Shown here: positions 1 to 6,361 of the stretch, one piece after another
How the letters are laid out: each line of letters begins with the position of its first letter
Position numbering within the stretch: the first letter of the stretch is position 1
NCBI GenBank assembly: GCA_017504335.1
Contig: JAFVRI010000160.1
Coordinates: forward strand, 1-11,034
Length of the DNA stretch: 11,034 bases
Origin: Clostridia bacterium
GTDB lineage: Bacteria > Bacillota > Clostridia > Oscillospirales > CAG-272
Direction of reading: 5' to 3'
Program-made: the position numbers and the translations under genes
Notes under the pieces: generated by a model
What the model saw: only the letters and a program-made list of their open reading frames with translations
Told to the model about the DNA's origin: nothing
Databases searched by the model: none

Positions 1-1127
1 GAAATAAGATATTGACGGTATTTGGAACCCGTCCCGAAGCGATCAAGATGTGCCCCTTGATCCGAACCCTTCGGGAACGGGATCGGTTTGAGATTCGGGT
101 GGCGGTCACGGGACAGCATCGGGCATTGCTGGACGATGTATTGAGAATATTTGATATAACTTCCGATTACGATCTGGATCTGATGCGGGACGGACAGGAT
201 CTTTTTGATCTGACCGAGGGAATCGTGGCGGGGATGCGTTCGGTTCTGACGGAGGAACAACCGGATTTGGTTTTGGTTCACGGAGATACCACCACTGCTT
301 TTTGCACGGCACTTTCCGCTTTTTATTTAAAAATTCCCATCGGTCACGTGGAAGCGGGATTGCGCACCTACGACCTGTCCGCCCCTTTTCCGGAGGAGTG
401 GAACCGTCGGGCAATCGGACTGCTTGCCCGCTTTCACTATGCCCCCACGGAGGGAGCAAAAAAGAATCTATTGAGCGAGGGAGTGGAAGAGAACCGAATC
501 GTCTTGACGGGAAATACGGGGATCGATGCCCTACGCTATACTGTTCGGGAGGATTTCTCACATCCGTATTTGAATTGGGTAGGGGAGAACCGCTTGATGC
601 TTCTGACCGCACACCGTCGCGAAAATCAAGGCAAGAGCATGCGTGCGATCTTTCGGGGAATTCGCCGAGTGGCAGGGGAGCATGAGAACATAAGGATCCT
701 TTGTCCCGTTCACCCGTCTCCTGCAGTGCAGGCGGCAGCAAGGGAAGAGCTGGCAGGATGTGAGCGCATCCGATTGGTGGATGCCTTGGACACCGTCACC
801 TTTCACAACCTTCTTTTCCGTGCGTACCTTTGCGTGACCGACAGCGGTGGGGTTCAGGAGGAGGCGGCAAGTCTCGGCAAGCCTGTTCTTATTTTGCGGG
901 ATCAAACCGAACGCCCCGAGGGGATCGCGGGGGGGAATGCCCGATTGATCGGCAGGTGCGAGGAAACCGTATATAGGGGGATCTCTAATCTTTTAGAGAT
1001 CCCCGCACTGCACGCCGCCATGTCGCGAAAGAATCCTTTCTACGGGGACGGCTACGCCTCGGAACGGATCGCCGATCACCTTGAGACGCTGTTGGATCAA
1101 AATAAAAATCGCATGCTCTGCCGTTGA
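1..1127 (+). CDS. wecB: UDP-N-acetylglucosamine 2-epimerase (non-hydrolysing), 5'-truncated by window edge
   Basis: Interconverts UDP-GlcNAc and UDP-ManNAc in the cytoplasm, feeding ManNAc into cell-wall or surface polysaccharide synthesis. The reading frame is open to the left edge: the codons before the TTG at 12 read N-K-I, giving the family N-terminus (K-I-L-T-V-F-G-T-R-P-E-A-I-K-M). That TTG is therefore probably leucine and the true start lies just outside the window, with only a few residues missing. Counting from the TTG as 1, recognisable motifs are GTRPEAIKM (5-13), VHGDTTT (89-95), HVEAGLR (112-118), PFPEEWNR (125-132), TAHRREN (199-205), PVHPSP (232-237) and DSGGVQEEA (277-285). 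These match the E. coli WecB / B. subtilis MnaA type; Asp92, Glu114, Glu128, His201 and His234 sit where the family has its active-site residues (from memory). Length fits the family (about 375 residues). The last codons form one arm of the terminator at 1105-1144. Confidence 0.95.
   Translation, partial: NKILTVFGTRPEAIKMCPLIRTLRERDRFEIRVAVTGQHRALLDDVLRIFDITSDYDLDLMRDGQDLFDLTEGIVAGMRSVLTEEQPDLVLVHGDTTTAFCTALSAFYLKIPIGHVEAGLRTYDLSAPFPEEWNRRAIGLLARFHYAPTEGAKKNLLSEGVEENRIVLTGNTGIDALRYTVREDFSHPYLNWVGENRLMLLTAHRRENQGKSMRAIFRGIRRVAGEHENIRILCPVHPSPAVQAAAREELAGCERIRLVDALDTVTFHNLLFRAYLCVTDSGGVQEEAASLGKPVLILRDQTERPEGIAGGNARLIGRCEETVYRGISNLLEIPALHAAMSRKNPFYGDGYASERIADHLETLLDQNKNRMLCR
977..1004 (+). repeat. 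perfect 12-bp inverted repeat inside the epimerase gene
   Basis: GGGGATCTCTAA (977-988) pairs perfectly with TTAGAGATCCCC (993-1004) across a 4-base TCTT loop. It encodes residues R-G-I-S-N-L-L-E-I-P near the protein's C-terminal part. No T-tract follows, so it does not look like a classical terminator. Confidence 0.85.
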
Positions 1128-1144
1128 GGGGAGCATGCGATTTT
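1105..1144. terminator. bidirectional intrinsic terminator shared by two convergent genes
   Basis: AAAATCGCATGCTC (1105-1118) pairs perfectly with GAGCATGCGATTTT (1131-1144), a 14-bp stem with a 12-base loop. The epimerase stop codon TGA (1125-1127) lies in the loop and the left arm encodes its last residues. On the plus strand the stem ends in TTTT; on the minus strand it ends in a better tract, TTTTTATTTT. The stop codon of the convergent minus-strand gene is at 1149-1151, so one hairpin serves both transcripts. Confidence 0.88.
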
Positions 1145-1148
1145 ATGG

Positions 1149-2729
1149 TCAGAGGGTATCGTCGGATACCTTGAGGCAATCGGTATAAGCATTGGGAGCA
1201 ACGGTGTTTTCGATCTCGTTGTTCTCAAAAATGGCATGGGTCACGTTGGCAAGCCGAACCAGCGCGCGGACGTTTTGGGTAAAGCGATTGTTCCGAATGG
1301 CAATGGTTCCGTGGAAGTAACGCTTGCCGTCAAACTCCTTTCGTGGGGAAGCGGCAATTACCGCCTTGCCCCAGGTCTTGACACAATAGCCGCAATGCTC
1401 AAAGTGATTGTCCTCGATCAAAACATCGGTGGTGCCGCCCGATTCGTACCAGTAATCTCCGTTGCTTTCAAAGAGGATCGATGCACCGGGAGTCTTGAAG
1501 TGATTTTTGCGAATCACAGTCTTTTTTCTGCCTGCCAGCAGAATGCCGCGTGCGCGATTGTATTGAACGGTATTGCCTTCAAAATATACCTTAGGCGAGC
1601 TGTCTAAATCCTCTAAGGTCATATCGGGAACGATGCCGTATAACGATTCGGCGAAGGTAAGGTAGGTCATATCCGCATTGAGAGGGATCGCATCCTCTAC
1701 GGTGAGAATCTGATCGTGGCAGAGGATCCTCTTGTCCATCACCGCCACATGGCAGCCCTTTCGGTAGATGGATTGACCCTTGGCACCGGGATGCATGTCC
1801 CGAACCAAAAGCCCCTTCTCGTCTACCTGTTCAATTCTGGCATACAATCCGTGGATATTGAGCGCGTCATCCAGCATTCCCTCAAAAAAGCTGTTCTTGA
1901 CGGTGACGGTTCCTCGGCAGTTGACAAAATGAGTGGCATCGTTGGAGGTGGAATAGAGGGCATCTCCCTTGGGGCGAATGGTCATTCCATCCACCGTAAT
2001 ATCCTCGGAGAGCTGCGCCAGAAGTCCCATGCCATAGCTGGAATGAACCGTGATGTTTTCCAGATGGATGCTCTTGGCATTTTCCAAGAATACGGTACAT
2101 CCGTGGCGGAGTCCGGGCGCCATAATCAGGAGGGTTCCTACCTCGGGAACAAGAGGCGGATTGTGCAGGCGAACCGTGCGGTCTCCCGTATCCTCGAAGG
2201 TATATTCGGTACGGAAGCACTCAGCGGTTTCGGGAAGATAGCGGGCATCCTCACCCTCACGGGCGATGATCATATAGTAGTGGTGGCGGTCCTCATGACC
2301 GTAAGGGTCACGGTAATAGAGCCAATCGTTCTTCACGATATAGTCCACGGTATTGGTATAGCGAACCGAAAATCCGTCCTCGTGGTGGGCAATAACCACC
2401 GCTTCTCCGCGCATGGTGTTGCGTGCCTCAAAGGTCAGATTCTTGACGGTGATGTTGGCGGATCGAAGGATCGCCAGAGAAACCATCACGCCGTCCGCAA
2501 GGATCGTACTGCCGTTTCCGTCCAGCACAAAGCCGTCCAGATCCTCCAGACAAATGCCGATGGAGGTAAAGCCGTAGGCATCGTGATTGGAGAGACTGAT
2601 GGGGCGGGAAGGTGCGCAATCGGGGAAGAGCGTATAGACGTCCTTTTTAAGTGTCAGGCTTTTCTTTCCTTCCTTAAGGCACTGATGAAGAAGAAGGGAA
2701 AGTGAAAGAGCCTTATCATGCTGTTTCAT
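1149..2729 (-). CDS. right-handed beta-helix protein, GH110 alpha-galactosidase-like
   Basis: Predicted 526-residue carbohydrate-active enzyme, probably an exo-alpha-galactosidase of glycoside hydrolase family 110, which removes terminal alpha-1,3-linked galactose (blood-group B or linear alpha-Gal caps). The segment DATHFVNCRG (264-273) followed by MLDDALNIHG (285-294) is characteristic of the family as I know it. The spacing of Asp264, Asp287 and Asp288 matches the acidic trio I recall from GH110 structural work. Repeated short beta-strand motifs (ILRSANITVKNLTFEAR, LENAKSIHLENITVHSS, VRLANVTHAIFENNEIENT) indicate a parallel beta-helix. There is no signal peptide: the N-terminus MKQHDKALSLSLLLHQCLKEGKK is a short amphipathic helix, so the protein is probably cytosolic. 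I chose the ATG at 2729 over the one at 2753 because a GAGGA site lies 8 bases upstream and the longer start would overlap the preceding gene. It follows that gene's stop by 4 bases, so it is co-transcribed. The substrate is inferred; a pectate-lyase-like or other polysaccharide role is possible. Confidence 0.72.
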   Translation of the reverse strand: MKQHDKALSLSLLLHQCLKEGKKSLTLKKDVYTLFPDCAPSRPISLSNHDAYGFTSIGICLEDLDGFVLDGNGSTILADGVMVSLAILRSANITVKNLTFEARNTMRGEAVVIAHHEDGFSVRYTNTVDYIVKNDWLYYRDPYGHEDRHHYYMIIAREGEDARYLPETAECFRTEYTFEDTGDRTVRLHNPPLVPEVGTLLIMAPGLRHGCTVFLENAKSIHLENITVHSSYGMGLLAQLSEDITVDGMTIRPKGDALYSTSNDATHFVNCRGTVTVKNSFFEGMLDDALNIHGLYARIEQVDEKGLLVRDMHPGAKGQSIYRKGCHVAVMDKRILCHDQILTVEDAIPLNADMTYLTFAESLYGIVPDMTLEDLDSSPKVYFEGNTVQYNRARGILLAGRKKTVIRKNHFKTPGASILFESNGDYWYESGGTTDVLIEDNHFEHCGYCVKTWGKAVIAASPRKEFDGKRYFHGTIAIRNNRFTQNVRALVRLANVTHAIFENNEIENTVAPNAYTDCLKVSDDTL

Positions 2730-2733
2730 TATA

Positions 2734-3435
2734 TTATTCCTCAATCTCCGCAAATCGGACGGTGGAAATTTTAACGGGGTTCAGGGGCTTAGCGTTGGAA
2801 TCCGTGGAAACCGATGCGATCCGATCTACGATCTCTATGCCGTCCACAACATAACCGAAGGCGGCATAATAGCCGTTCAGATGGAGACACCTTTCTGTTT
2901 TGTGGACGATAAAGAACTGGCAGGATGCCGAGTTCGGATCATAGCCTCTTGCCATGGAGAGAACACCGCGGTAATGAGGGAGATCGTTTGGAACTCCGTT
3001 TGCGTAGAACTCACCGGGAACGGTCTCGCCGGAGTCTCCGTATCCGGTACCCTCAGGATCACCGCCCTGGATCATAAAATCCTTGATGACACGGTGAAAG
3101 ATCAGACCGTCATAGAATTTTTGGGAGACCAGCTTTTTGAAGTTGGCGACCGTTTTTGGCGCTACGTCGGGGTAGAGACGGATCAGAATGTCACCGTAGC
3201 CCTCTACCGACAGGATAACGTAATCGGTTGTCTCATCGGTTTCTTTTGCCTTGGAAATATCTACGGGGGTCATATCGATCCCGGGTATGGGCTCGGGGAT
3301 GGTTTCGGATTCTGTATCAGCTACCGTTTCCGATTCCGTTTCTGTTTCCATGTCCGGTTCGTTTCCCTTATCGCAGGCCACGAGCAGGGAAACGGTAAGC
3401 AGGATGAGTGCCAACAGACAAGCGATTCGTTTCAT
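2734..3435 (-). CDS. cyclophilin-type peptidyl-prolyl cis-trans isomerase lipoprotein (copy 2, long acidic linker)
   Basis: A 233-residue surface-anchored prolyl isomerase that would catalyse cis-trans isomerisation of X-Pro bonds in proteins folding outside the membrane. Residues 1-20 form a lipoprotein signal (MKRIACLLALILLTVS then LVAC) with lipidated Cys21. A low-complexity acidic linker (about 26-50) contains TESET twice, eight residues apart. The cyclophilin domain runs from about 70 to 230: FHRVIKDFMIQGGD (113-126) holds Arg115, Phe120 and Gln123, matching the catalytic Arg55, Phe60 and Gln63 of human CypA, followed by MARG (161-164), SASCQFFIVHK (169-179) and LNGYYAAFG (186-194). His185 stands at the CypA Trp121 position, as is usual in bacterial cyclophilins. 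An AAGGAG site lies upstream. It is the second gene of the operon, 18 bases after the first copy, to which it is closely similar. Confidence 0.93.
   Translation of the reverse strand: MKRIACLLALILLTVSLLVACDKGNEPDMETETESETVADTESETIPEPIPGIDMTPVDISKAKETDETTDYVILSVEGYGDILIRLYPDVAPKTVANFKKLVSQKFYDGLIFHRVIKDFMIQGGDPEGTGYGDSGETVPGEFYANGVPNDLPHYRGVLSMARGYDPNSASCQFFIVHKTERCLHLNGYYAAFGYVVDGIEIVDRIASVSTDSNAKPLNPVKISTVRFAEIEE
2738..2742 (-). promoter_or_regulatory. ribosome binding site fixing the start of the beta-helix gene
   Basis: On the minus strand GAGGA lies 8 bases before the ATG at 2729 and inside the last codons of the upstream cyclophilin gene. This supports the 2729 start and translational coupling between the two genes. 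Confidence 0.75.
3292..3348 (-). repeat. low-complexity Glu/Ser/Thr linker-coding repeat
   Basis: The DNA encoding residues 30-48 of the second cyclophilin lipoprotein is built from variants of a short GAAACnGAATC-like unit on the coding strand. It gives TESET twice at an eight-residue spacing and ends in a Pro-rich stretch. The linker is far shorter in the sister gene, so this segment has expanded here or contracted there. Confidence 0.7.
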
Positions 3436-3453
3436 GTGATTTCTCCTTTTTAC

Positions 3454-4089
3454 TTATGCCTTGATCTCGGCAAAGCGAGCGGTGGAGATCTTTACCGTAG
3501 TGAATTTGGGAGAATTGTCATCCGGCCAAACGGGAACCGACGCGATCTTGTCAACCACATCCATACCTGCCACTACATAGCCGAAGGCGGCGTAATTGCC
3601 GTCCAGATGATCGGAGGTCTTGTGCACGATGAAGAACTGGCAGGAGGCGGAATTCTTGTCATCTCCTCTTGCCATGGAAACTACACCGCGGTTGTGCAGC
3701 AGATTATTTTCAAAGCCGTTGGCAGAAAACTCGCCCGTAATATTCTTTCCGGAGTCGCCCGTGCCGTTACCCTTGGGATCGCCGCCCTGAATCATGAAAT
3801 CCTTGATGATGCGATGGAAGGTCAGACCGTCATAGAACTTCTGAGAAACAAGCGCCTTGAAATTCTCTACGGTCTCGGGAGCGACATCGGGATAGAGACG
3901 GATCAGAATGTCGCCGTAGTTGGCAACCGAAATCAAGACGTAGTCGGTAACGCTGTCGGTCACCTCTGCCTTGGAAATATCCACGGGGCTCATGTCGATC
4001 TCATTCATAGAGGGGGCTTTTCGTCCGCAAGCGGCAAGCGCCACCGTCAGAAGAACCAGGGAAAGAAGGATACATACAATACGTTTCAT
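3454..4089 (-). CDS. cyclophilin-type peptidyl-prolyl cis-trans isomerase lipoprotein (copy 1)
   Basis: A 211-residue prolyl isomerase anchored on the outer face of the membrane. The signal MKRIVCILLSLVLLTVA ends in lipobox LAAC with lipidated Cys21. Only a short linker (about 22-47) precedes the cyclophilin domain, which begins near DYVLISVANYGDILIRLYPD. The catalytic segment FHRIIKDFMIQGGD is intact, as are MARG, SASCQFFIVHK and LDGNYAAFG. It ends in TARFAEIKA, nearly the same as the end of the sister copy (TVRFAEIEE). It is first in the minus-strand operon: an AGGAG site lies 6 bases before the ATG and a near-consensus promoter lies at 4138-4166. Similarity to its neighbour over the whole domain shows a tandem duplication. 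Cyclophilin lipoproteins are known in other Firmicutes (streptococcal SlrA), but the substrate here is unknown. Confidence 0.94.
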   Translation of the reverse strand: MKRIVCILLSLVLLTVALAACGRKAPSMNEIDMSPVDISKAEVTDSVTDYVLISVANYGDILIRLYPDVAPETVENFKALVSQKFYDGLTFHRIIKDFMIQGGDPKGNGTGDSGKNITGEFSANGFENNLLHNRGVVSMARGDDKNSASCQFFIVHKTSDHLDGNYAAFGYVVAGMDVVDKIASVPVWPDDNSPKFTTVKISTARFAEIKA

Positions 4090-4133
4090 AAAAAACTCCT
4101 ATCTGCCATAGATTGGCTTCTGTAATCATACCA

Positions 4134-4139
4134 TATAAT
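4134..4139 (+). promoter_or_regulatory. possible plus-strand -10 element for the ytvI-like gene
   Basis: A perfect TATAAT lies about 55 bases before the ytvI-like ATG and overlaps the -10 of the opposing promoter by two bases. The only -35-like sequence is TTGGCT (4113-4118), with a short 15-base spacer, so the assignment is weak. Confidence 0.35.
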
Positions 4140-4166
4140 TGTAACAGATTACGGTGACTCTGTCAA
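4138..4166 (-). promoter_or_regulatory. sigma-A-type promoter of the cyclophilin/beta-helix operon
   Basis: On the minus strand, a perfect -35 TTGACA (4161-4166) is followed by a 17-base spacer and -10 TACAAT (4138-4143). The spacer ends in TGT, giving an extended -10 (TGn). Predicted transcription start is near 4130, about 40 bases before the first cyclophilin ATG. This is one of the two best promoters in the window. Confidence 0.88.
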
Positions 4167-4191
4167 GTTATTTTGAAAAAGGAGTGGTGAT

Positions 4192-5253
4192 ATGAAGGAA
4201 GGGGTTTGGCAAAAATGGGCATCGATTTTGCTGTGTATGGCTTTAGGGCTCCTTTTGCTGCGGGGAGCGGTCTCCTATGTGCAGGGACCGCTTGCGGTGG
4301 CGGTGATCGCCTTTTTGGTGGCAACTGCGGTGCAGACTCCCGCCAAAAGGCTTTCGGCAAACACAAGGCTTTCTCCCCGTCTGTGCGCTGCCTTTTTGGT
4401 TCTCTTGTTGTTTCTTTTTCTGGGAATGGGGCTTTGGCTGGGAATCACGTATCTTTGGAGAGAGCTAAGGGATGCCCTCGGTTGGCTCTCAAAAAATTGG
4501 GATTCCTTCATGGCAGAGATCGGCAGACGGCTCGGCATACTTTTTTCTCACGGAGAAGAAGGCATGACCGTTTCCGAACGGTTGTCGGAATGGCTATGGA
4601 ACGTCACGGGACAGCTGGGGACTTCGTTGGCGGCAAAGCTCGGGGACATTCTTCGCTCCGCTCCTACGATCCTTATGCTGTTTTGCGTGACATTTTTGGC
4701 AAGCCTTTATCTTGGCATGGATTATCATGCCGTCGGGGAGGCGATTTTGTCGCTTTTATCACCCGAGGGGCAGATACGAGCCATTGCCCGAAGAGAAAAG
4801 CTGGTTACGGGATTGCTCCGCTACGGTCGGGCATACCTGCTTTTGATGCTGCTGACCTTTTTAGAGGCTTTGGTCGGATTGATGATTCTCGGTCAGCCCA
4901 TGAGCTTTCTCCTTGCCCTTTGCGTGGCGGTTGTAGATGTGCTGCCGATCCTTGGAGCGGGAACCGTTCTGATCCCGTGGGGCCTCCTGTCCTTGGCAGG
5001 AGGAAACACATTTTTTGGGATCGGACTTTTGGTGCTTTACGGCGTGATCACCGTGGTTCGTCAGCTTGTGGAGCCACGTCTTATTGGCGGAAGCCTTGGC
5101 TTACATCCGTTGCTTGCTCTGAGTGCTATGTTTCTCGGATTCTGGTGCTTCGGTGTGTTCGGCATGATCGTCTCCCCCTTTGTCGCTTTGCTGATTCGTG
5201 AGGGGATTTGGCATAAAAACGGAGGAAAAGAGGGAAAACAAGAAAAATCTTAA
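4192..5253 (+). CDS. ytvI: AI-2E family polytopic membrane protein, YtvI-like
   Basis: A 353-residue integral membrane protein of the AI-2E (PerM/YtvI) family. Members have been linked to export or permeation of small molecules, and in spore-formers the YtvI subgroup is annotated as a sporulation integral membrane protein; its real substrate is uncertain. Hydrophobic segments lie near residues 10-28, 31-48, 64-88, 157-178, 212-234, 237-268, 272-291 and 306-336. Between the second and third thirds lies a soluble, helical region (about 88-155) typical of the family. Family signatures are DVLPILGAGTVLIPW (249-263) and VEPRLIGGSLGLHPL (293-307). The C-terminus is a short basic tail. The ATG at 4192 has AAAGGAG seven bases upstream. 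It is divergent from the cyclophilin operon and 85 bases ahead of dgt. YtvI versus a general AI-2E paralogue cannot be settled here, so the symbol is tentative. Confidence 0.85.
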   Translation: MKEGVWQKWASILLCMALGLLLLRGAVSYVQGPLAVAVIAFLVATAVQTPAKRLSANTRLSPRLCAAFLVLLLFLFLGMGLWLGITYLWRELRDALGWLSKNWDSFMAEIGRRLGILFSHGEEGMTVSERLSEWLWNVTGQLGTSLAAKLGDILRSAPTILMLFCVTFLASLYLGMDYHAVGEAILSLLSPEGQIRAIARREKLVTGLLRYGRAYLLLMLLTFLEALVGLMILGQPMSFLLALCVAVVDVLPILGAGTVLIPWGLLSLAGGNTFFGIGLLVLYGVITVVRQLVEPRLIGGSLGLHPLLALSAMFLGFWCFGVFGMIVSPFVALLIREGIWHKNGGKEGKQEKS

Positions 5254-5273
5254 AAAAATCGTGTCAAAAAAAG

Positions 5274-5279
5274 TATAAT
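5274..5279 (+). promoter_or_regulatory. possible promoter for dgt-dnaG-rpoD
   Basis: The 85-base gap between the ytvI-like gene and dgt is very A/T-rich and holds a perfect TATAAT at 5274-5279. The best -35 is TTAAAA (5250-5255, 18-base spacer), only 4 of 6 consensus bases. A second A/T-rich -10-like TATAAA is at 5299-5304. No terminator hairpin is visible in the gap, so read-through from the upstream gene is also possible. Confidence 0.4.
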
Positions 5280-5338
5280 TCAAAAAAGATGCGTACATTA
5301 TAAATCGAATAAAGAAGCATGAGAAAGGAGGGCATAGA

Positions 5339-6361
5339 ATGGAGAATGATTCTTGTATTCGGGAACGCTTTATGGAGCGCGAGCGAGATACGCTGTCGGT
5401 TTATGCCTGTCCCACCTCCCAAAGCCGAGGACGGGAGCGGGAGGAAACACCCTGCGGAATCCGAACCGAATTTCAAAGAGACCGAGACCGCATCATTCAC
5501 AGTCAATCCTTCCGACGGTTGATGAACAAGACCCAGGTGTTTCTGGCACCAACGGGAGATCATTACCGCACCCGCATGACCCATACACTGGAGGTTACGC
5601 AGATCGCGCGAATCATTGCCCGAGCCCTTCGTCTGAATGAAGATCTGACCGAGGCGGCGGCATTGGGACATGATCTGGGACACACCCCCTTCGGACACGC
5701 GGGAGAATTTGCTCTGCAAAAATGCTACGATCCCGATTTCACGCATTACAAGCAAAGCCTTCGTGTGGTGGATCATTTGGAGAATGACGGCAGAGGCTTG
5801 AATCTTACATGGGAAGTGCGTGACGGCATTGTGAACCATACGGGAAAGAGCCGTGCATCGACGCTTGAGGGATCCATCGTCAAGTTTGCCGATCGGATCG
5901 CATACATCAATCACGACATCGATGATGCCTGCCGAGGCGGAATCCTTTCGGTTCGCGATATTCCGAAGCGCCTGAGAGATGTATTGGGCGAGACCCATTC
6001 CGAGCGTATCGATACCATGGTCAATTCGGTGATCCGTGCCAGCACGGGCAAGCCTCGGATCGCCATGGAGGATGAGATTCAGGCGGCAACCGATGAATTG
6101 AGAGATTTTCTCTTCGAGAGCGTCTATCGCAATCCCATTGCCAAATCCGAGGAGCGAAAGGCACAGGAGATGCTCATTCGCCTCTTCGATCATTTTGTAT
6201 CCCACCCCGAAGGAATGCCCGAGCTGTACCGCCGTAATTGTGAGACCGAAGCGGTGGAGCGGTGCGTGTGCGATTTTTTGTCGGGCATGACCGATCGGTA
6301 TGCCATCGAGATCTATTCGGGACTCTACATTCCTAAGGTTTGGAGGGGACCCCGGATATGA
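5339..6361 (+). CDS. dgt: deoxyguanosinetriphosphate triphosphohydrolase-like protein (HD domain)
   Basis: A 340-residue cytosolic metal-dependent dNTPase that hydrolyses dNTPs to deoxynucleosides and triphosphate, trimming the dNTP pool. The N-terminal region contains RTEFQRDRDRIIHSQSFRRL (42-61), typical of the dGTPase group. HD-domain ligands are His82 (in MTHTLEV), His111-Asp112 (in GHDLGHTPFGH, 110-120) and Asp185 (in KFADRIAYINHD, 182-193). Length matches the short Firmicute/Gram-positive dGTPase-like type rather than the ~500-residue E. coli Dgt. The ATG at 5339 is chosen because AAAGGAGGG lies six bases upstream; an ATG at 5319 in another frame is spurious. The stop overlaps the dnaG start as ATGA, indicating translational coupling. 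Nucleotide specificity cannot be read from sequence. Confidence 0.93.
   Translation: MENDSCIRERFMERERDTLSVYACPTSQSRGREREETPCGIRTEFQRDRDRIIHSQSFRRLMNKTQVFLAPTGDHYRTRMTHTLEVTQIARIIARALRLNEDLTEAAALGHDLGHTPFGHAGEFALQKCYDPDFTHYKQSLRVVDHLENDGRGLNLTWEVRDGIVNHTGKSRASTLEGSIVKFADRIAYINHDIDDACRGGILSVRDIPKRLRDVLGETHSERIDTMVNSVIRASTGKPRIAMEDEIQAATDELRDFLFESVYRNPIAKSEERKAQEMLIRLFDHFVSHPEGMPELYRRNCETEAVERCVCDFLSGMTDRYAIEIYSGLYIPKVWRGPRI
6342..6361 (+). promoter_or_regulatory. SD and ATGA overlap that fix the dnaG start
   Basis: GGAGGGG begins at 6342, and the dnaG ATG (6358-6360) overlaps the dgt TGA (6359-6361). The alternative in-frame TTG at 6340 would sit ahead of the SD and add six residues not found before the MIPRE start typical of primases. 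Confidence 0.85.

Noticed and set aside
12..14. TTG at 12 as the true start of the epimerase
   Set aside because: The frame stays open upstream, and the preceding codons N-K-I complete the family N-terminal beta strand, so the start is off the window.
1716..2705. Long plus-strand open frame (329 codons) antisense to the beta-helix gene
   Set aside because: No recognisable domain or SD; the opposite strand has a coherent beta-helix protein with GH110-like motifs.
2730..2753. Upstream ATG (2753) for the beta-helix gene
   Set aside because: It lies within the upstream cyclophilin coding sequence and would put the good GAGGA site inside the gene.
2881..4125. Long plus-strand open frame (414 codons) antisense to both cyclophilins
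   Set aside because: It is internally repetitive only because the two underlying cyclophilin genes are duplicates. It has no SD, and the minus-strand frames have full lipoprotein signals and catalytic motifs.
4206..5201. 331-codon plus-strand open frame overlapping the ytvI-like gene in another frame
   Set aside because: Cys/Arg/Gly-rich frame-shifted shadow without hydrophobic segments; the membrane-protein frame has an SD and family motifs.
6340..6357. TTG start for dnaG six codons upstream
   Set aside because: It precedes the SD and adds residues not seen before the usual MIPRE primase start; the ATG at 6358 overlaps the dgt stop as ATGA.
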